This document shows, piece after piece, positions 1-12,340 of a stretch of DNA of 64,000 nucleotides. The DNA lies in assembly GCF_028858725.1 (NCBI RefSeq), contig NC_084767.1, positions 17,189,895 to 17,253,894 of the forward strand, read 5' to 3'. The notes below the pieces were generated by a model. It saw only the letters and a list, made by a program, of their open reading frames with translations, was not told the DNA's origin and searched no databases. Made by a program: the position numbers and the translations under genes. The stretch comes from Colius striatus. Lineage: Eukaryota; Chordata; Aves; Coliiformes; Coliidae. Position 1 is the stretch's first letter. Every line of letters starts with the position of its first letter.

Positions 1-3000
1 TTTTGTCCAGCTCTAAGAACACGTTTTCTTTTGTTAATGCAGTAATCTATGGCTAACTTAATTCCTGGCTTAAATTCTTATTTTTTAAATGCGTTAAGTG
101 CGAAAAGCTTCTACCTCAGAGGCCACAGTGTTTGTGGTAGCGTCTTTATCCTTCTCATCTTCCTTATCCTCTTTGTCTTTTTTCTTTTCTTTGGAAACTT
201 CCACACCTTCTGTCTTTTCTTTAGATCTTGATCTGAAAGGCAAGATCAGAGGTTTCTTAAAACACCACAGCTGTTCTCAGTGGGAGGATACACGTGCTGT
301 ACAGGAACAGAATTATGAACACCCTGCACAGGTTTATGTTTTCAAATACCTTGCAAAGTGCACTGCATCCCAGGGAATCTTTCTGTGTCATAGAAATATT
401 CCCTTTAACTACCATGAACATAGAATTTATTGCAATCCATCAATTAACATCTTTTGGTTCTGTTCTTCTCATTTTTCTACAAGGGGAAGTTACAGACTTA
501 TTTTCCAGAACTAAAATTAATATGCGATTGGTTCTGCAGTTCATTTTACATCTCCTTGAAGAAAGCAGTTAGGAAAGACATACTAAAAATGTCCCGTCTG
601 TTGAATTTTTAGAGAACGGTAAAGTGATCAAGCATCTTGCCATGGAAGCTTGAACGTCCTCCTGAACATACACTCCTGGCTGAAAGACATAAAAACACCT
701 CTCACTGGGAACAACTACTTGTGTAACTCAAATGTAACACACACCCCTGCATTTAATACAAAATCCATTCACCATGGACTTTATCATCCTTACTTGCTTA
801 CAATTAAAAAACATCCCAAACATCCAAGCCAAACTCATGACAATAAATGTAAAATTAACTTTAGCCATTAAATCTTATTAAGCATTTTTCATTGGGCTGT
901 TCTAATCAAACCATACACTTATTTCAAAACACTTTGAGATTCCAGCTTCTCACAGTTTCTACATTGACATCAACCTGCTCACTCCTTGTACAGACTGTTG
1001 TTACTGACTTCCCACTCATTGTACAGTACAGCAGGATTATATGCTGTTTGTCATTACCTCTGAAAATTACACCAAAAAGTATTGAAGTTTTTACATATTT
1101 TGAAAGTCAACATCTAAGGGAGTTGAAGTCTCACCTCTTCACTAAGTTTATTTACCAGACAGTTGATTGAATTGTAAACTCCTGAGACTAGTACTTGGCG
1201 AATCCATGTAGATTGCAGCACTAAGCACACCTCTAGAATTCAACAAACAGAAGATAAATAGGCGGTGCAAAGCACCCTTCCTGAGCTTCTCTGGGGTGTT
1301 ACACTATATAACATTGTATTTGTGCAGAAAAATAAAGTAAAAAGCAGATTCCAAACTTTATTAGTTTACACCCTTTAGTACACCTTCTGTGTAAAGAATG
1401 TACGGAGCACTGAACTCACATACAATCGGTGGCACTTGTAACAGTTTTTAAATTCCTGCTACAGATGTCACCATGTCATTTGTAGATCCCCTGGTGCTGC
1501 CCTTACCTGCATGTTTTTAAAGCCCTGTATATTTCCAAAGAGATGAAGTGCTTTATGCAAGAAAGAAAATGGTACAGCACATCACTGAGAATACTGCACT
1601 AGTGCAAATCTGGTAACTAAAACTTACTTATTCTCCAGTAATTCACATGACAAAAGAAAGCTCTACTTCCACATCATGCCTATATGTACGTATATGCTGG
1701 GACACAGAACGTTACTTATTGATACTGCAACCTGAGAACAATGAAGCACTACAAAACTTTCAGAACGAAATTCAGTCATAATTTTGAAGTTAACTGCTCA
1801 CTTTACCTGCCACAACTTGGATCTTTTCCTTTTACAGAAATGTACTCACAACAAACCGTGTTAGACACATTAAACAATGGGAAAAGATCGTTAACAGTAC
1901 ACTCATATAATATTCTCCCCATTCTACACACTAAAGCTTTGCATCGCTTTGCCTGATGATTCCCTCCATGCTACCAATAGTTTTATGATATTTTGGAACT
2001 ACAACATTGATTGCAGTTAGAAAACAAATATACCTGTTTTCTGTTTTCCTGTTCTTGCTTGGACTGGAGGATCGAGACCGTCTACCTCTACTTCTGCTTC
2101 TAGAGCGTCTCCTTTCTCGGCTCCGGGATCTTCTTCTCTCTCGGCTCCGTTCCCTCTCTCTGCTTCGTGAACGTCTGCCACAGAACAAAATTGTTTTTAT
2201 CTAGCCCGTGACCACAGTACAATTTTAGCCTGCTATTGAGCAGCAGGTTGTAAAAGAAATCCAATAATCACTGAAACTAGTAAGAGCTTATAAACTCCAG
2301 CATCAGCAGCTAGAAACCATTTAATAAGCAAAAACAGTAAGCACAGTAAAATCTATAATTAACAACAGCAAAATAACTAATCATAGTGGAAGAACATCAA
2401 TATTCAGACGCATTTTTATCTACTTTGATTGGACTGAAGTTATACCTTTGACGCTTTCTGTCACGCGATCGAGACCTCCTCTTGTCCCTGCTGCGTGACC
2501 TCTCGCGTCTTCGTTCTCGATCTCTGCTTCTGGAGCGTCTGTCTTCTCCACGTTTTCCTCTTTTGTCAGATGGAGAACGACTTCTGGAACGGCTGCCAGA
2601 GCGTCCGCGTGACGCAGAGCGCTTCCGGTAATGCCTGCATTGGAAATTCACAGAGAGGCATCAACTTGAGCCCGAGAACAACTTGCAGTTAAAGGATACT
2701 TGTCATATTTAGGTGGACAGGGCAAAAAGAATGATTTATCTCAATTTCTTGGACTTTTAAAATTTCTGAACACTTTCAATCATCTTGCCAAACTGATGGG
2801 TACATAGTTTGGGATGTATGTATGTATATATATGTGTGTATATATATATGTATATATGTATATACATGTATGTACATAGGGTACATACACCCCTAACAAT
2901 GCTGATGTTAGAGGGATTCCTTGGTAGTATTTCTGCTTTGGTCTTAGAGTGCTACTGTAAGTACAGCATAAGAACACCAGAACATCAAGAACAACTTCCC

Positions 3001-5222
3001 TTTTAGAAATCCACCAACCTCCATTACACATGGGGAAAGATTAAGTCTCTTTAATGCGATCTCAAAATCTGTTGAACAAATAAAACTGCTCTTTGTTGCT
3101 TTTTTATACAAACGAAATTTTGTATCCAGGTAAGGTGGATAAATTACACCTCTGCCCAATGGAAAAGCTGTCAAAACTGAAACAATGAAATACAAAAACC
3201 TGAGCACATGTGGCACAGCAATGGCAACTGTCTTTACTATGCTGACATCAAAAGAATTTCCATAACATTTGAAAACATCACAACAGAAGTTTTAAGAAGT
3301 TAGCAAGGCTTGAGGGGCGTGTGATGGAGACAAGAGTTTCTTTTTCTCCGTTCATGAATCCTCTCTTATTCCAACCACGCTGTGGAAGAGTAGGGCTAGG
3401 AACTCTCTAGGATACTCTGCAGATAATTACACAAGTCACAGAGGGATCTGGACAGCAACCATTTCTTCTTCCTCCAATTCCTGACTTTCACACATCACAT
3501 TAGAATAATTCCCATATTCACTCTCCTGTAACTCCATCCTCTGCAGACTCTTCTTTCCAACAAGCCTAGCAGCCAGGCTTAGGAAGCAGGAAGAAGCAGA
3601 AAAGGCAAGACCTCAAGGCCTACATCTCCTTCTTTCCTTTCCATCATTGCTGTACAGGGTTGTATTACAACAGTATTTGCACTAAAAATAATATAGTTTA
3701 TATCAGCCCTTTGGTATATTTCAGTATCATGTACATTTCAGATCACTACAGAAGGAGCACAATGTCCATACAGTGCCTACCAGCAGTAGAACTGAATGCA
3801 AAGAACACCCTGACAGCATTAGATCGCTCTAATTTCTCTCTCATCTCAGCCACAAATGCCACAGGATCTGCTCCATACCTCCTCCTTTCTAATCTTTTAG
3901 TTTTAGTAAACTACTTTTTTTTTTCATTTGTTTAAAGACAAGTATATGATTTCAGGTGTTAAAAGCCCTAGCTTGATCACCATTTACATCATTAATATCA
4001 ACTCCCACATATGGAGCTAACCCCACCCATCCCCATCCACTCTCACTCTCTTATCAATTCCTTCAAAAACTTTTTGCAAGTATTACAACAATAAATTAAC
4101 CAAATTTAAACATAGCTTTTTGCACTATTTTTTGCCCAAACTGAAAATCTTGTCATTATCAGAAGAGAAGCAACACTGTGATAAGCAAGGCAGTCTTGCT
4201 AGCTTGAGTGTCAGCAGTTGGCGGAATTCAGTTCCCAGGAGGTTTTGCCACCTGAGTCTCTTAACTGTGTCCTTCGGCAACAACTACTGCTCTAGATAGT
4301 TTGAAACTAATTTAGGCATAATTATGACAGTACCCAGCTCTTCACTGAATCACTAATTTGAACCCAAGCTGGTTGTTAAACTCCCAGTTCATCAATCTCC
4401 CTCAGCAGAATTCTCCTGGGGACTATTGTGTCACAGTTTACATTAAAATCTGGTTTGATCAAACTTGGAAAAGGATTCCACATCAGTACTTGCAAATTAT
4501 GAAGTGGCTTTAAATCCTAATAGGTGTGAGCAGCTCCAAATCAGGCAGCACAGGTGTGACTCAAAACAGAGTACAGGATCGCATTACTGCTAAGTTCGTT
4601 ACAACACCTCAACAGGCGCTTATACCAGTTAGGAGAGAACAAAAGATATGAGACACTTAAACAAAACAAAAAAACAGCAAAAACGTGTATTCCAGGTAAA
4701 AATGCTTACCCAGCAGATGTTGCCATCGCTGTACTTTAAAACAAATCAGCGAAGGCCAGGCGAGCTCGGACTGGCTCGGGCTTTAGCGTCCGATAGCCCC
4801 GCACCGCAAGTGGGCGCTTGTACCCCGCGACCCCCCTCGCAGAGCAACAACGTGCCTCCGGTCCCAGAGACCGGCCGCGACCTACGCCGGCTCCTCAGGG
4901 CGGCGGGCAGCGGCGGGAGGGCAGCTCGGAAGCTGCCGCTGCGGCGAGGACTCTCCCCGCAGCGCCTCGGCCCACAGTTTCCAGGCACCTAGCCCTGTCC
5001 TCAAGGCCTGCTCCTCGCTTCTGCCCCGGGCCCGGCCCTGGGGCCTGTCGTGGCGGGCCGCCGCGGCCCTCAGCGTGCCCGCCGCTGCCGCCCTTTGTTC
5101 CCCCCACGCAGCCACCCGTACGGCGCCGCGGCACCATCCGAGCGATCCCCCAAGCTCCGGTGAGGACCAGGCCGGCCGTGGTGACGGCGTCCCCGCTACC
5201 CTCACCTGGACTCGCGGCCCAT
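1..5222 (-). CDS. DDX46: DDX46, 5' part: N-terminal RS domain of a spliceosomal DEAD-box helicase (partial)
   Basis: Coding exons in transcript order are 5206-5222, 2446-2634, 2034-2174, 115-232 and 1-10 (cut by the window edge). Junctions are GT-AG and the frame stays open for about 158 codons. Exon 1 codes only MGRES plus two bases of R. Its ATG has a strong Kozak context (GCCATGG) and its reading frame joins HYRKRSASRGRSGSRSRSRS in exon 2. Exons 2-3 are long Arg-Ser/Arg-Glu repeats; exon 4 is Lys/Asp/Glu-rich (KEKKKDKEDKEDEKDKD). This matches the N-terminus of DDX46, the vertebrate Prp5 homologue, a nuclear ATPase of the 17S U2 snRNP that remodels U2 for branch-site pairing through SF3B1. 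The helicase core, including the DEAD motif, lies outside the window. The last acceptor is less certain: the frame requires the second AG of a TTAGAG. Other RS proteins have similar composition, but the non-repetitive start and the CAMLG neighbour make DDX46 very likely. Confidence 0.93.
2810..2895. repeat. TATATG/TGTA microsatellite in DDX46 intron 1
   Basis: Alternating purine-pyrimidine tract built from TGTA, TATATG and TGTG units, partly self-complementary, so it can form hairpins or Z-like DNA. It lies in the 2.6 kb first intron of DDX46 (2635-5205). I see no exon, RNA gene or transposon in the rest of this intron. Confidence 0.85.
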
Positions 5223-5420
5223 GGCGACGTCGGCGCGGTCCCTGCGCTAGACGGTGGCGGCCATTCCGCGCCCCAGCGCCCGGGACCAGGAGAGGCGCGG
5301 CGGGAAGCTGACGGCGCGCCCCACTCTGACCCGCCACCCGCCTGCGGCGCCCCCTGGCGGCCGGAGGGCGCAGCGTCGGGGCAAGGACGGGCCAAGGCCC
5401 GCGGCCCGCCCCGGCGGCTG
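4740..5420 (-). promoter_or_regulatory. DDX46: DDX46 CpG-island promoter and 5'UTR
   Basis: The base composition changes sharply from AT-rich intron to a GC- and CpG-dense block surrounding the DDX46 start codon at 5220-5222. No TATA box is evident, as usual for housekeeping CpG-island promoters. The likely 5'UTR begins within a few hundred bases above 5222. A GGCGGCCATT block at 5248-5257, just above the start, resembles a YY1 site when read on the minus strand. Long open frames across the island on both strands are explained by low stop-codon density in GC-rich DNA. Confidence 0.75.
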
Positions 5421-5424
5421 CGTG

Positions 5425-5546
5425 GCACAGGGCCTCAGGCCTCTCCTTGCTGCCCGGCACAGCGCCTCGGGCCTCTCCTTGCTGTCCGCGGCCCACCCCC
5501 GCCCCTGCCCGGCTCAGCGCCTGGGGCCTCTCCTTGCTGCCCCGTC
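5425..5546. repeat. GC-rich minisatellite, about three degenerate copies, upstream of DDX46
   Basis: The phrase GGCCTCTCCTTGCTG recurs three times, each time preceded by a CAG(C/G)GCCT-like block. Copies begin near 5425, 5457 and 5512. Spacing is unequal (about 32, 55 and 35 bp) because the middle copy carries an insertion of CCGCGGCCCACCCCC type. The array sits at the outer edge of the DDX46 CpG island. Confidence 0.8.
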
Positions 5547-5549
5547 CCT

Positions 5550-7530
5550 GCGCAATGCACTGTGCAAGGTGTTCATAGTGCCTCACAACATGCCTCACAA
5601 CGACAGGACGAAGCACCAAGAAGAGGGTAACAAATATACTTTTAATAGAAAACAATCGGAGTGGTAATAAACATTAAATAGAATTATGTACATGAATAGA
5701 GATAAATTAAAAATGGAATAAAAGGGATTCATTTCTGGACCAAAGCTGAAGAAGCATCATTTAGTGCAAGCCCCTCCTGGTGCCACGCCCCTCACGCAAG
5801 GGCACAAAGGCTTCCCACGCTGGAGTCATCGGCAAAAGCAAATGGTTAGGGGCTCAAAAGTTCCTGATCAGCTCTCGCAGCAAGATTTATTTCACTGTTT
5901 GAGAGATAAACCTGTTTCACCTTTCGTTGCATATAATGATGGTGCAAAGGTCAAATGAACATACAGGAGGTGGGTCAGCCCTTTTGTCAGTATTTAAACT
6001 CACTAGGATTAAAATTCTTACGCTGAAGATTAAAAATTCATTGCTTTTTGCAGATGTTAGTACACCGAATTTTCGCAATTTATTTGTATTACATTTGGGC
6101 ATATAGTCAGAACAAGAGTCACTTTTTAGTAAACTCATTATTTACATATCTGAACTTTAATTTAAATGATAGCTATTTCAATTTGCTGAAATTCCTGGCT
6201 AACACAAACAAATGTAAAGCTTCTGAATCGACCTTTGTGCTAATAGAGATGAGTCGGAATCTTTTGCAGCCCAGCCCTAGATGCCTGTAACGTAATTCCC
6301 TGTAAAATAATCAGTAAAAAAAAACCCTGAAAATGATCGAAGCAAGCTTCTTTGTTTTCATGCCACAAACAAACATGGACCTAATCGAGGAGTCAGAAGT
6401 GCAGTGCTAACATTACAGCAGGAAGCTTTAACAGAAAAGAATGCGATAAATGGCCCTGCTTTCTGATTAAACAGCTGTTATCAAACGCTTCTGCTCACTA
6501 AAAAAAGTCTGCAGATACCAACATAAATGTTTCTGTAGGCTAAAAAAATGCAGTGGCCTAGATTACTTGAAAGTCTAGATTCTAAACAGAAAACAAGTTG
6601 AAAAAATTACCAAATTTAGCTTCAATAGAAATCTTTACACATAACCAGTATTTACTTTGACTATTTGGTAAGACCCCTCCCCTCACTGTGCAAAATTCAT
6701 GATTGGGAAAAGAGCATTCACCAGCTCACTGTCCATCTGGCATCTTCTCACCAGTGTGCATGTCCAGCCATACAACAAACCACAAATGCTACTCACTCTT
6801 CAAACCTAGAGCTTCATGTAGCAGTCAACTCAAAGCACTTTTCTTCATTTCACTGTCCCTTGTAGTGCACTAGATTTAAATAGGAAGGGCTGCTTTGGTA
6901 TCACTGGGGTCATTGCAGAAACGCACCAAAAAAATCTCACAAAGAGCTCCGCTGAATCAAAGCCTGTACACTGCGAGGCTTTAGTTCTGCACAGCAAAAG
7001 CCAAACTCCTCTGACATGAAGACCCTGTTTACATGCAAATCTCTGGTAATAAACAGAGGTAAACTGCAGAAATTAATGTCATGTAAAAACTTGTCTTATG
7101 CAATCCTGCAAGGAGCTTGAAAAAAAAACTCCTTCTAAGTTTTATGTTTACTAGAGTAACCATTTGATACACTGCAGATTGGTAGCCAATAACTACAACT
7201 TTCCCCTCATTAGATGAACTTTTAATGTAACAAAAGGACATCAGAATGGAAGCATATGAGTGAGCTACACCAAGGATAAGGCTGCTGGACACTCATAAAG
7301 AGGGGAGATTAACAATTTTCTTTCTTCCTACTTTTTCTCAGTGATATTTGTAAGCAACAGGACTTTTTTGTTGTTGGTTTTGCTTAGCTGTTTTGCACTA
7401 TAATTATCAAATGAAATTAATCACAATCACAATAAGGTATAGCAAGGCAAAGACCAGGACAACAATGTGGCATGTTTCATCAACATTCTCCAGAAGCAGC
7501 TACTTGGTTCAACATTCTCAATTTGAACCA
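5550..7530. other. DDX46-CAMLG intergenic spacer, no gene recognised
   Basis: AT-rich sequence between the DDX46 promoter island and the CAMLG polyadenylation region. Both flanking genes run on the minus strand, so this is the spacer downstream of CAMLG and upstream of DDX46. Plus-strand AATAAA hexamers near 5666 and 5717 have no coding sequence in front of them. Open frames are short and have no recognisable motif. Confidence 0.6.
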
Positions 7531-7548
7531 CAGAATAAAGGGATTTCT

Positions 7549-7554
7549 TTTATT
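7549..7554 (-). terminator. CAMLG: CAMLG poly(A) signal AATAAA
   Basis: TTTATT on the plus strand reads AATAAA on the CAMLG strand, about 420 bases past the stop codon. This gives a short 3'UTR, in line with the compact CAMLG mRNA known in mammals. Cleavage would fall about 15-30 bases lower. Confidence 0.6.
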
Positions 7555-7972
7555 TAGAGTTTTCTTTAAAAAAAAATGGAAACACCACAAAATGAGCAGT
7601 TCTTATTAGCTATAGTCATACTGTAGATATAGATATATGGTTCTGCTGAAAAGAATTTTCTTTGTTCAAATGTTTATGAAGGAGGCTGAGGGCATCACCA
7701 AACTAAACCAAGTAAATCATCCACTGACACTTGCACTCTATTCTTCACATTTGTAATAGGCAGACACAGTATTTAAATAAGGTGAACCAATATAATGGGC
7801 AGTCTGGGACTCTGCTCTTCCTTTCCCAAAATGACTGCATTTAAGGCTCCTTTCAAGCATTCGAACAGGTGAGAATTTTAATGAAGGTTTGAACCTGTCT
7901 GCACAGTCAGACTTTAAAAGGAATAGAGTCCAGAAAGCTTTAGGGTAACTACTGTGTTGAGTTCCACCCCCA
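7555..7972 (-). other. CAMLG: CAMLG 3'UTR
   Basis: Sequence between the CAMLG stop codon (7973-7975) and its first downstream AATAAA. Open frames that run on into it are continuations of neighbouring reading frames, not separate genes. Confidence 0.6.
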
Positions 7973-10900
7973 TCATGGCACTTCAGAACCAAAAAACAGA
8001 ATAAGTTCATGGCAAAAGATAAAAGTAAAGAAATAGACACAAAGGTCTGTGAAAACATCTCCCATTTTGCTGTAGGTGTCCATGGAGCGACTGATTACTT
8101 CTGCAGGGATTCCAGACAGTAAAAGAGCAGCAGTTAATACTGTTGTTTTCACCTTCTTCTCACACTGAAAGAAAAAAAAAAAGAACATACAAACCACAGT
8201 ACTACATTAGATTTTCTGCCAGACATGTCAGCTTAGAATGACTACTATGAAGTTTAGTTTTCAGTGATACACTTAACTAAAAAAGAAATGCTGATTTATT
8301 CTGACTTTCTACAGATCATCTATTACTCCTTTTCAAATGTAAATCTTCCTATTCAGTTATGGACTGAGCATCATTCAACTCTGCTTTGTGCTGGAGACCT
8401 GACAAAATCAAGCAAACAAATACTTCAGCACAACTAACTGCTGTAAATATATAAAGCAAAGGATCTGTTTAAATATAAGAAAAAACTATTTTACTGTTCA
8501 GGTGAGGGAGCAGTGGAACAGGCTGCCCAGAGGGGTTGTGGAGTCTCCTTCCTTGGAGGTCTTCAAGACCCACCTGGACATGTTCCTATGCGACCTGATC
8601 TAGGTGAACTTGTTTTGCAGGAGCGTTGTACCAGATGATCTCTAAAGGTCCCTTCCAACCCCTACCATTCTATGATCTAGCAAATTTTGCTAATAAGCAG
8701 CAAGTTTGACACACAAACGTCTCAAGTTGCCACTCAAACTGATACTAGCAATGGAATGCAAGGGCTTTAAAAGCCAATAACCATCTCATTTTTTAACAAA
8801 CACCCTTCCAAATTTTGCCTGGGTATCACATGCAAAACAGCTGCTGAGAGAGAAAACAGTAACCACAGAAGAGTATAGTCTAGGAGAAAAGCAAAAGTTT
8901 CCTAAAGACATGACAGGACTACCTGGCTTTCCTGGACAGATGCTTATAACTAGGCTACAGCTAAACAAGTTGCTAGTCCGCCTTAAAAAAATATTTGGAC
9001 TAAATCTGGGAAGATTAAGAACTTGCATAAACTATCAGCATTTGATAACTTTATATCCTACCATTCAAAACAAGGGAAGAATACTTCACATGCATTAGTC
9101 CTAAAACAATGCAATCTAAGCACAAAGTTTAAATTTAAAACATTTAATAGAATTAATTTAATTCTGAACAAAATGTCTTACCTTTGGGAAGTACTTGGAT
9201 AGTCCCATGTAAGCAAGTTGTAGAGTAAGAAATGGTGCAAATATTGACTGAGGGAACAGAAAAGAATATACAAAAATTAACTTGGTCAGAAGTAACAGCT
9301 AAGAAAACACAGAAGTTCAATGGTTCCCAAGTCTTAAAAGAAAATTGGGTAGGTAAAAAAATAAGTTGTTCACAACAGCAACGTTACTCTTGAATACTAC
9401 AAATCTAAGTAGAAAAGTTACGTCTCTGAAATAAGGTTCTGCCTGGTTTTCTTTGAGCCTAAAACCCTGGAATCACAGAAGCATACAGCAGTTTGTGAAA
9501 ACAAACCCTGCAATCCAGGGCAATCCACACCTGCAGAGACCCTCCAGGGACACTGAGGAACATCTTAGCTCAGATGACCAATATACTGAGTAAGGTCCTC
9601 TTATCCTGGGACAACTATTGTTCTTCCTTTATTTCTCTTTTGTATACTCCAAACTAGAAGATCACTTGACTCATGCTCACAAAGGTGGGAATAAACTCCC
9701 AGCACACTAAGCTGCAGCAACTATTCCAGTGTCCCTTGCTCCTCTGTCACTATGGACCAAACATGTGCCACTGTCAGCTGTTATACAGTGGCTGTATTTG
9801 ACAGGTAATAGGGAATCATCTCAAAGATTTTAGATTCTCTTTTTTTTAGGTTTTATATAGTTGTTGGAAATGCAGAATGCCTGAAGTTCCCGAGTCAGTC
9901 CCTAGCAATAGGCTTGAACCCTAGAAAAGGGTATTTCACAGTAAGATTGTAATAAACTAGCAAAATAGAATTGGATTGTTTCCCTGAACTCACCAAGTAC
10001 TTGCACACAAAAGCCCTCACTGCAATGGCAAGCAGAGCACATCCCACCAATCTAAAAATGCGGAAAGAGTCAAACTCCTCCACTGCATTCCCATTCTCTT
10101 GGCTTGGCTTCTCATTCATCAGCTGGTTTCTCAACTTCAGAGCTTCATCAAATCTGGATAAATACTGTTCTAATCCATGTCTAGATGGCCGTGGTGCAGC
10201 TTCAGATGACAGTTCCCCTCTGTTACGGTGACGGAGCTCACTTGTACCCTCAGTGACAAGCTCTGGAGTTTTACCAAACAAGTCCTTATCCCCTTTGAGG
10301 TCTACCAGGCTGCCTGTGTGGTCAGCAGTGCCTGCCACGTTACAGACAGAATCACCAAGCACAATGCGCTTGGAAACTGAAGGAATGGGAAGGGAGTTTG
10401 ATTTATCTTGTTCATGCTGAAGCTTTGAATCTGTGTGACCTTCATCATCTAAAGAAGAGAAACAAAAATATAGAGTTATGCACACTGGGTACATGGAACC
10501 AGCCATACTGGATTAGGGTCATGGGTTGATGTCTCCGCTTCTGAAGTGAAAAAACAGATTAATTTTTTTTATTCATCACAAAGCCATTAGACATACCTGA
10601 ATGCAAGCAATCTCATTTTAAAAAAGAATTTGGCCCAGCTGATACACAACCTGCTTAAGTATCAAAGGAAAGGTTTACACTCAGATTTAGGTTACACTCC
10701 AGTCGATGATAACAAAAAGGGAAGAGCAGAGCATGGACCAGACCAAAATTGCTCATCAGATTCACCAAAATTCTCTTGTTACACAACTGGACTCAGCACA
10801 CTCCTGGCTCCCCTCCATCAGCCTACAAAGACCCCCACATGTACCATGTGCTTTGCATCGAAGGTTATTATTCAGATATGGCACAGACACGAGATAGAAA

Positions 10901-11990
10901 GCTGTGCAACATGGGTCGGAGGTTGAAGGTGTCAGTCAACAATGGAGAAATTAAAACACTGGATTACTTTAAGGAACAATACTGCAGGCACAGAAGAAAG
11001 ATGCGCCCAATACATGGAGCAACATAAAAGATACAGACTTACAGAATATCTATCACACTTAAGAAGTATTAAAGACTGCCATACAAACGGGCAACGGAAG
11101 TGTATTTTGGCTTGTTTTCCCCTATTGTCAGAGACAAAGCAGTGTTAACCTGCTCTATTAAACATGAAGACCCCGTCTTACCGCTAAAAGAGATGGTGCT
11201 AGAGAGCAAAAACCAAACTTGCCAGAGGTGACAAATCAGCTCTTGAAAAATATTTTTCAATATTAAAGCTGACTGACTCATGGCATTTTTCTAAACTGAA
11301 ATGTCGGTCTCCTCGAAGTGCGTATATAAATTACCTACCTAAGAACCTGCAAGAAAATTCTGCATGTCAACCACAAACAGCCAATGACTAGTTATTATCC
11401 AGTCGTGAGAAAACTATGATATAAAACCCCATTTATGAAAGCAAGCAGCTACTGAATGAAAACATTTGGGACGCTCATCGTTTCTTCAACTAAGAAAAAG
11501 TGCTCGAAGTGAAACGAGCTTGTCTGCTCGCTATCTAAGAACAGTAACAGGCCCAAGACCCGATCTTGTCACATTTCTGACGACCCGTGTGTTTTACCCG
11601 CGGGTCTCTCGAGCACCAGAAAAGGTCACGCTTGACTTAAAGCATCACCGAAACGAAAGGTAGCACCGAGGAGCCAAACAACAACCGGGGAGAGACAGAC
11701 ACTCCTGTCCCATGAATGGACTGCAGGGAGCGGTGCCGGCAGGAGGAGCCGCAGCCGGCCGTCACCGCCAGCCCAGGGAGCCCTCACACCGCCGTCGCCG
11801 CATCCCCGCCGCCACCGGGCTCACCCTTGCCCGCCGCGGGCCGGTGGAAACCCATGATGCGGTTGATCCGCTCCTCTGAGTTCATCAGCAGCTTCCTCCG
11901 CCGCAGCTCGGCTCGGCGCTGGGAGGCCGAGAGGCCGCCGGAGGCCCCCGGGGGCGCGGCCGCCGCTCCCACCCCAGCGCCGTCCTCCAT
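7973..11990 (-). CDS. CAMLG: CAMLG: calcium-modulating cyclophilin ligand, ER receptor subunit for tail-anchored proteins
   Basis: Four coding exons: 11825-11990, 9994-10448, 9182-9247 and 7973-8164. Together they give 879 nt, 292 aa, close to the roughly 296 aa of human CAML. In the cell CAML pairs with WRB/GET1 to form the ER receptor that accepts tail-anchored proteins from TRC40/GET3; it was first found as a cyclophilin B-binding Ca2+ modulator. The cytosolic N-terminus holds the basic helix [19 protein letters not shown] (about residues 23-41), the expected TRC40 contact of the GET2 family. [12 protein letters not shown] lies mid-protein in exon 2. Hydrophobic segments fall near residues 186-206 ([19 protein letters not shown]), 208-227 ([20 protein letters not shown]) and 269-287 ([14 protein letters not shown]). 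The protein ends GSEVP as in mammals. The ATG at 11988-11990 is chosen because no in-frame ATG lies just above it and its context (G at -3 and +4) is good. The intron after exon 3 carries a CR1 fragment. Confidence 0.96.
8501..8680 (+). mobile_element. CR1 LINE 3' fragment in CAMLG intron 3
   Basis: Contains the diagnostic CR1 3' phrases GGCTGCCCAGAGGGGTTGTG, GTCTCCTTCCTTGGAGGTCT, ACCTGATCTAGGTGAAC and the tail CCATTCTATGATCT. It is 5'-truncated and oriented against CAMLG. Only the 3' untranslated end of the element is present, so it encodes no protein. Confidence 0.92.
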
Positions 11991-12340
11991 CCCTGGCAGA
12001 AAAGGCCTCGGCGTTACCTCAGCGCCGCACAATGGGGCCACCCCGCCTCAGCGCGCAGGCGCCAGTGCCGCCCTCCTCCAGCCGCTGAAGCAAGCGCCGC
12101 CATCCCGCGTAAGGGCAGGACACCGGGGGACGTGGGGGGAGAGCCCGTCCCGCGCTGCGCTCTCTGACGGTAAGACGCCCGCACTGAAGATGGCCGCCCC
12201 GGCCTCGGAGGTGACGTCACGGCGCGAGAGGAGACGGTGCCGGCGCAGTGAGAGAGCGATGGCCGCGAGGCTGAGGTGGCGGCGGGGGATAGGTCGAGCC
12301 GACGGAGACGTCATCGACGGCTTCTGTCAGGCTGAGGGGT
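11991..12340 (-). promoter_or_regulatory. CAMLG: CAMLG CpG-island promoter with CRE, NRF1-like and YY1-like motifs
   Basis: CpG-dense segment directly above the CAMLG start codon. It holds a perfect palindromic CRE, TGACGTCA, at 12212-12219 and a second CRE-type site GACGTCAT at 12307-12314, about 95 bases apart. GCGCAGGCGC at 12053-12062 resembles an NRF1 site, and AAGATGGCCGCC near 12187 resembles YY1. No TATA box is seen. The transcription start is not determined; the island also covers exon 1 of the gene. Confidence 0.75.

Noticed and set aside
4818-5667. Long open frames on both strands across the DDX46 CpG island (up to 270 codons)
   Set aside because: Low-complexity Pro/Arg/Ala/Gly composition, overlapping frames on both strands and location over a promoter island point to chance frames in GC-rich DNA.
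5666-5722. Plus-strand AATAAA hexamers suggesting the end of a plus-strand gene
   Set aside because: There is no plus-strand coding sequence above them; AATAAA is frequent by chance in AT-rich spacer.
9460-9600. Possible additional reverse CR1 fragment starting AATCACAGAAGCATACAG in CAMLG intron 2
   Set aside because: Only the first dozen bases resemble a CR1 end; the remainder lacks the diagnostic phrases.
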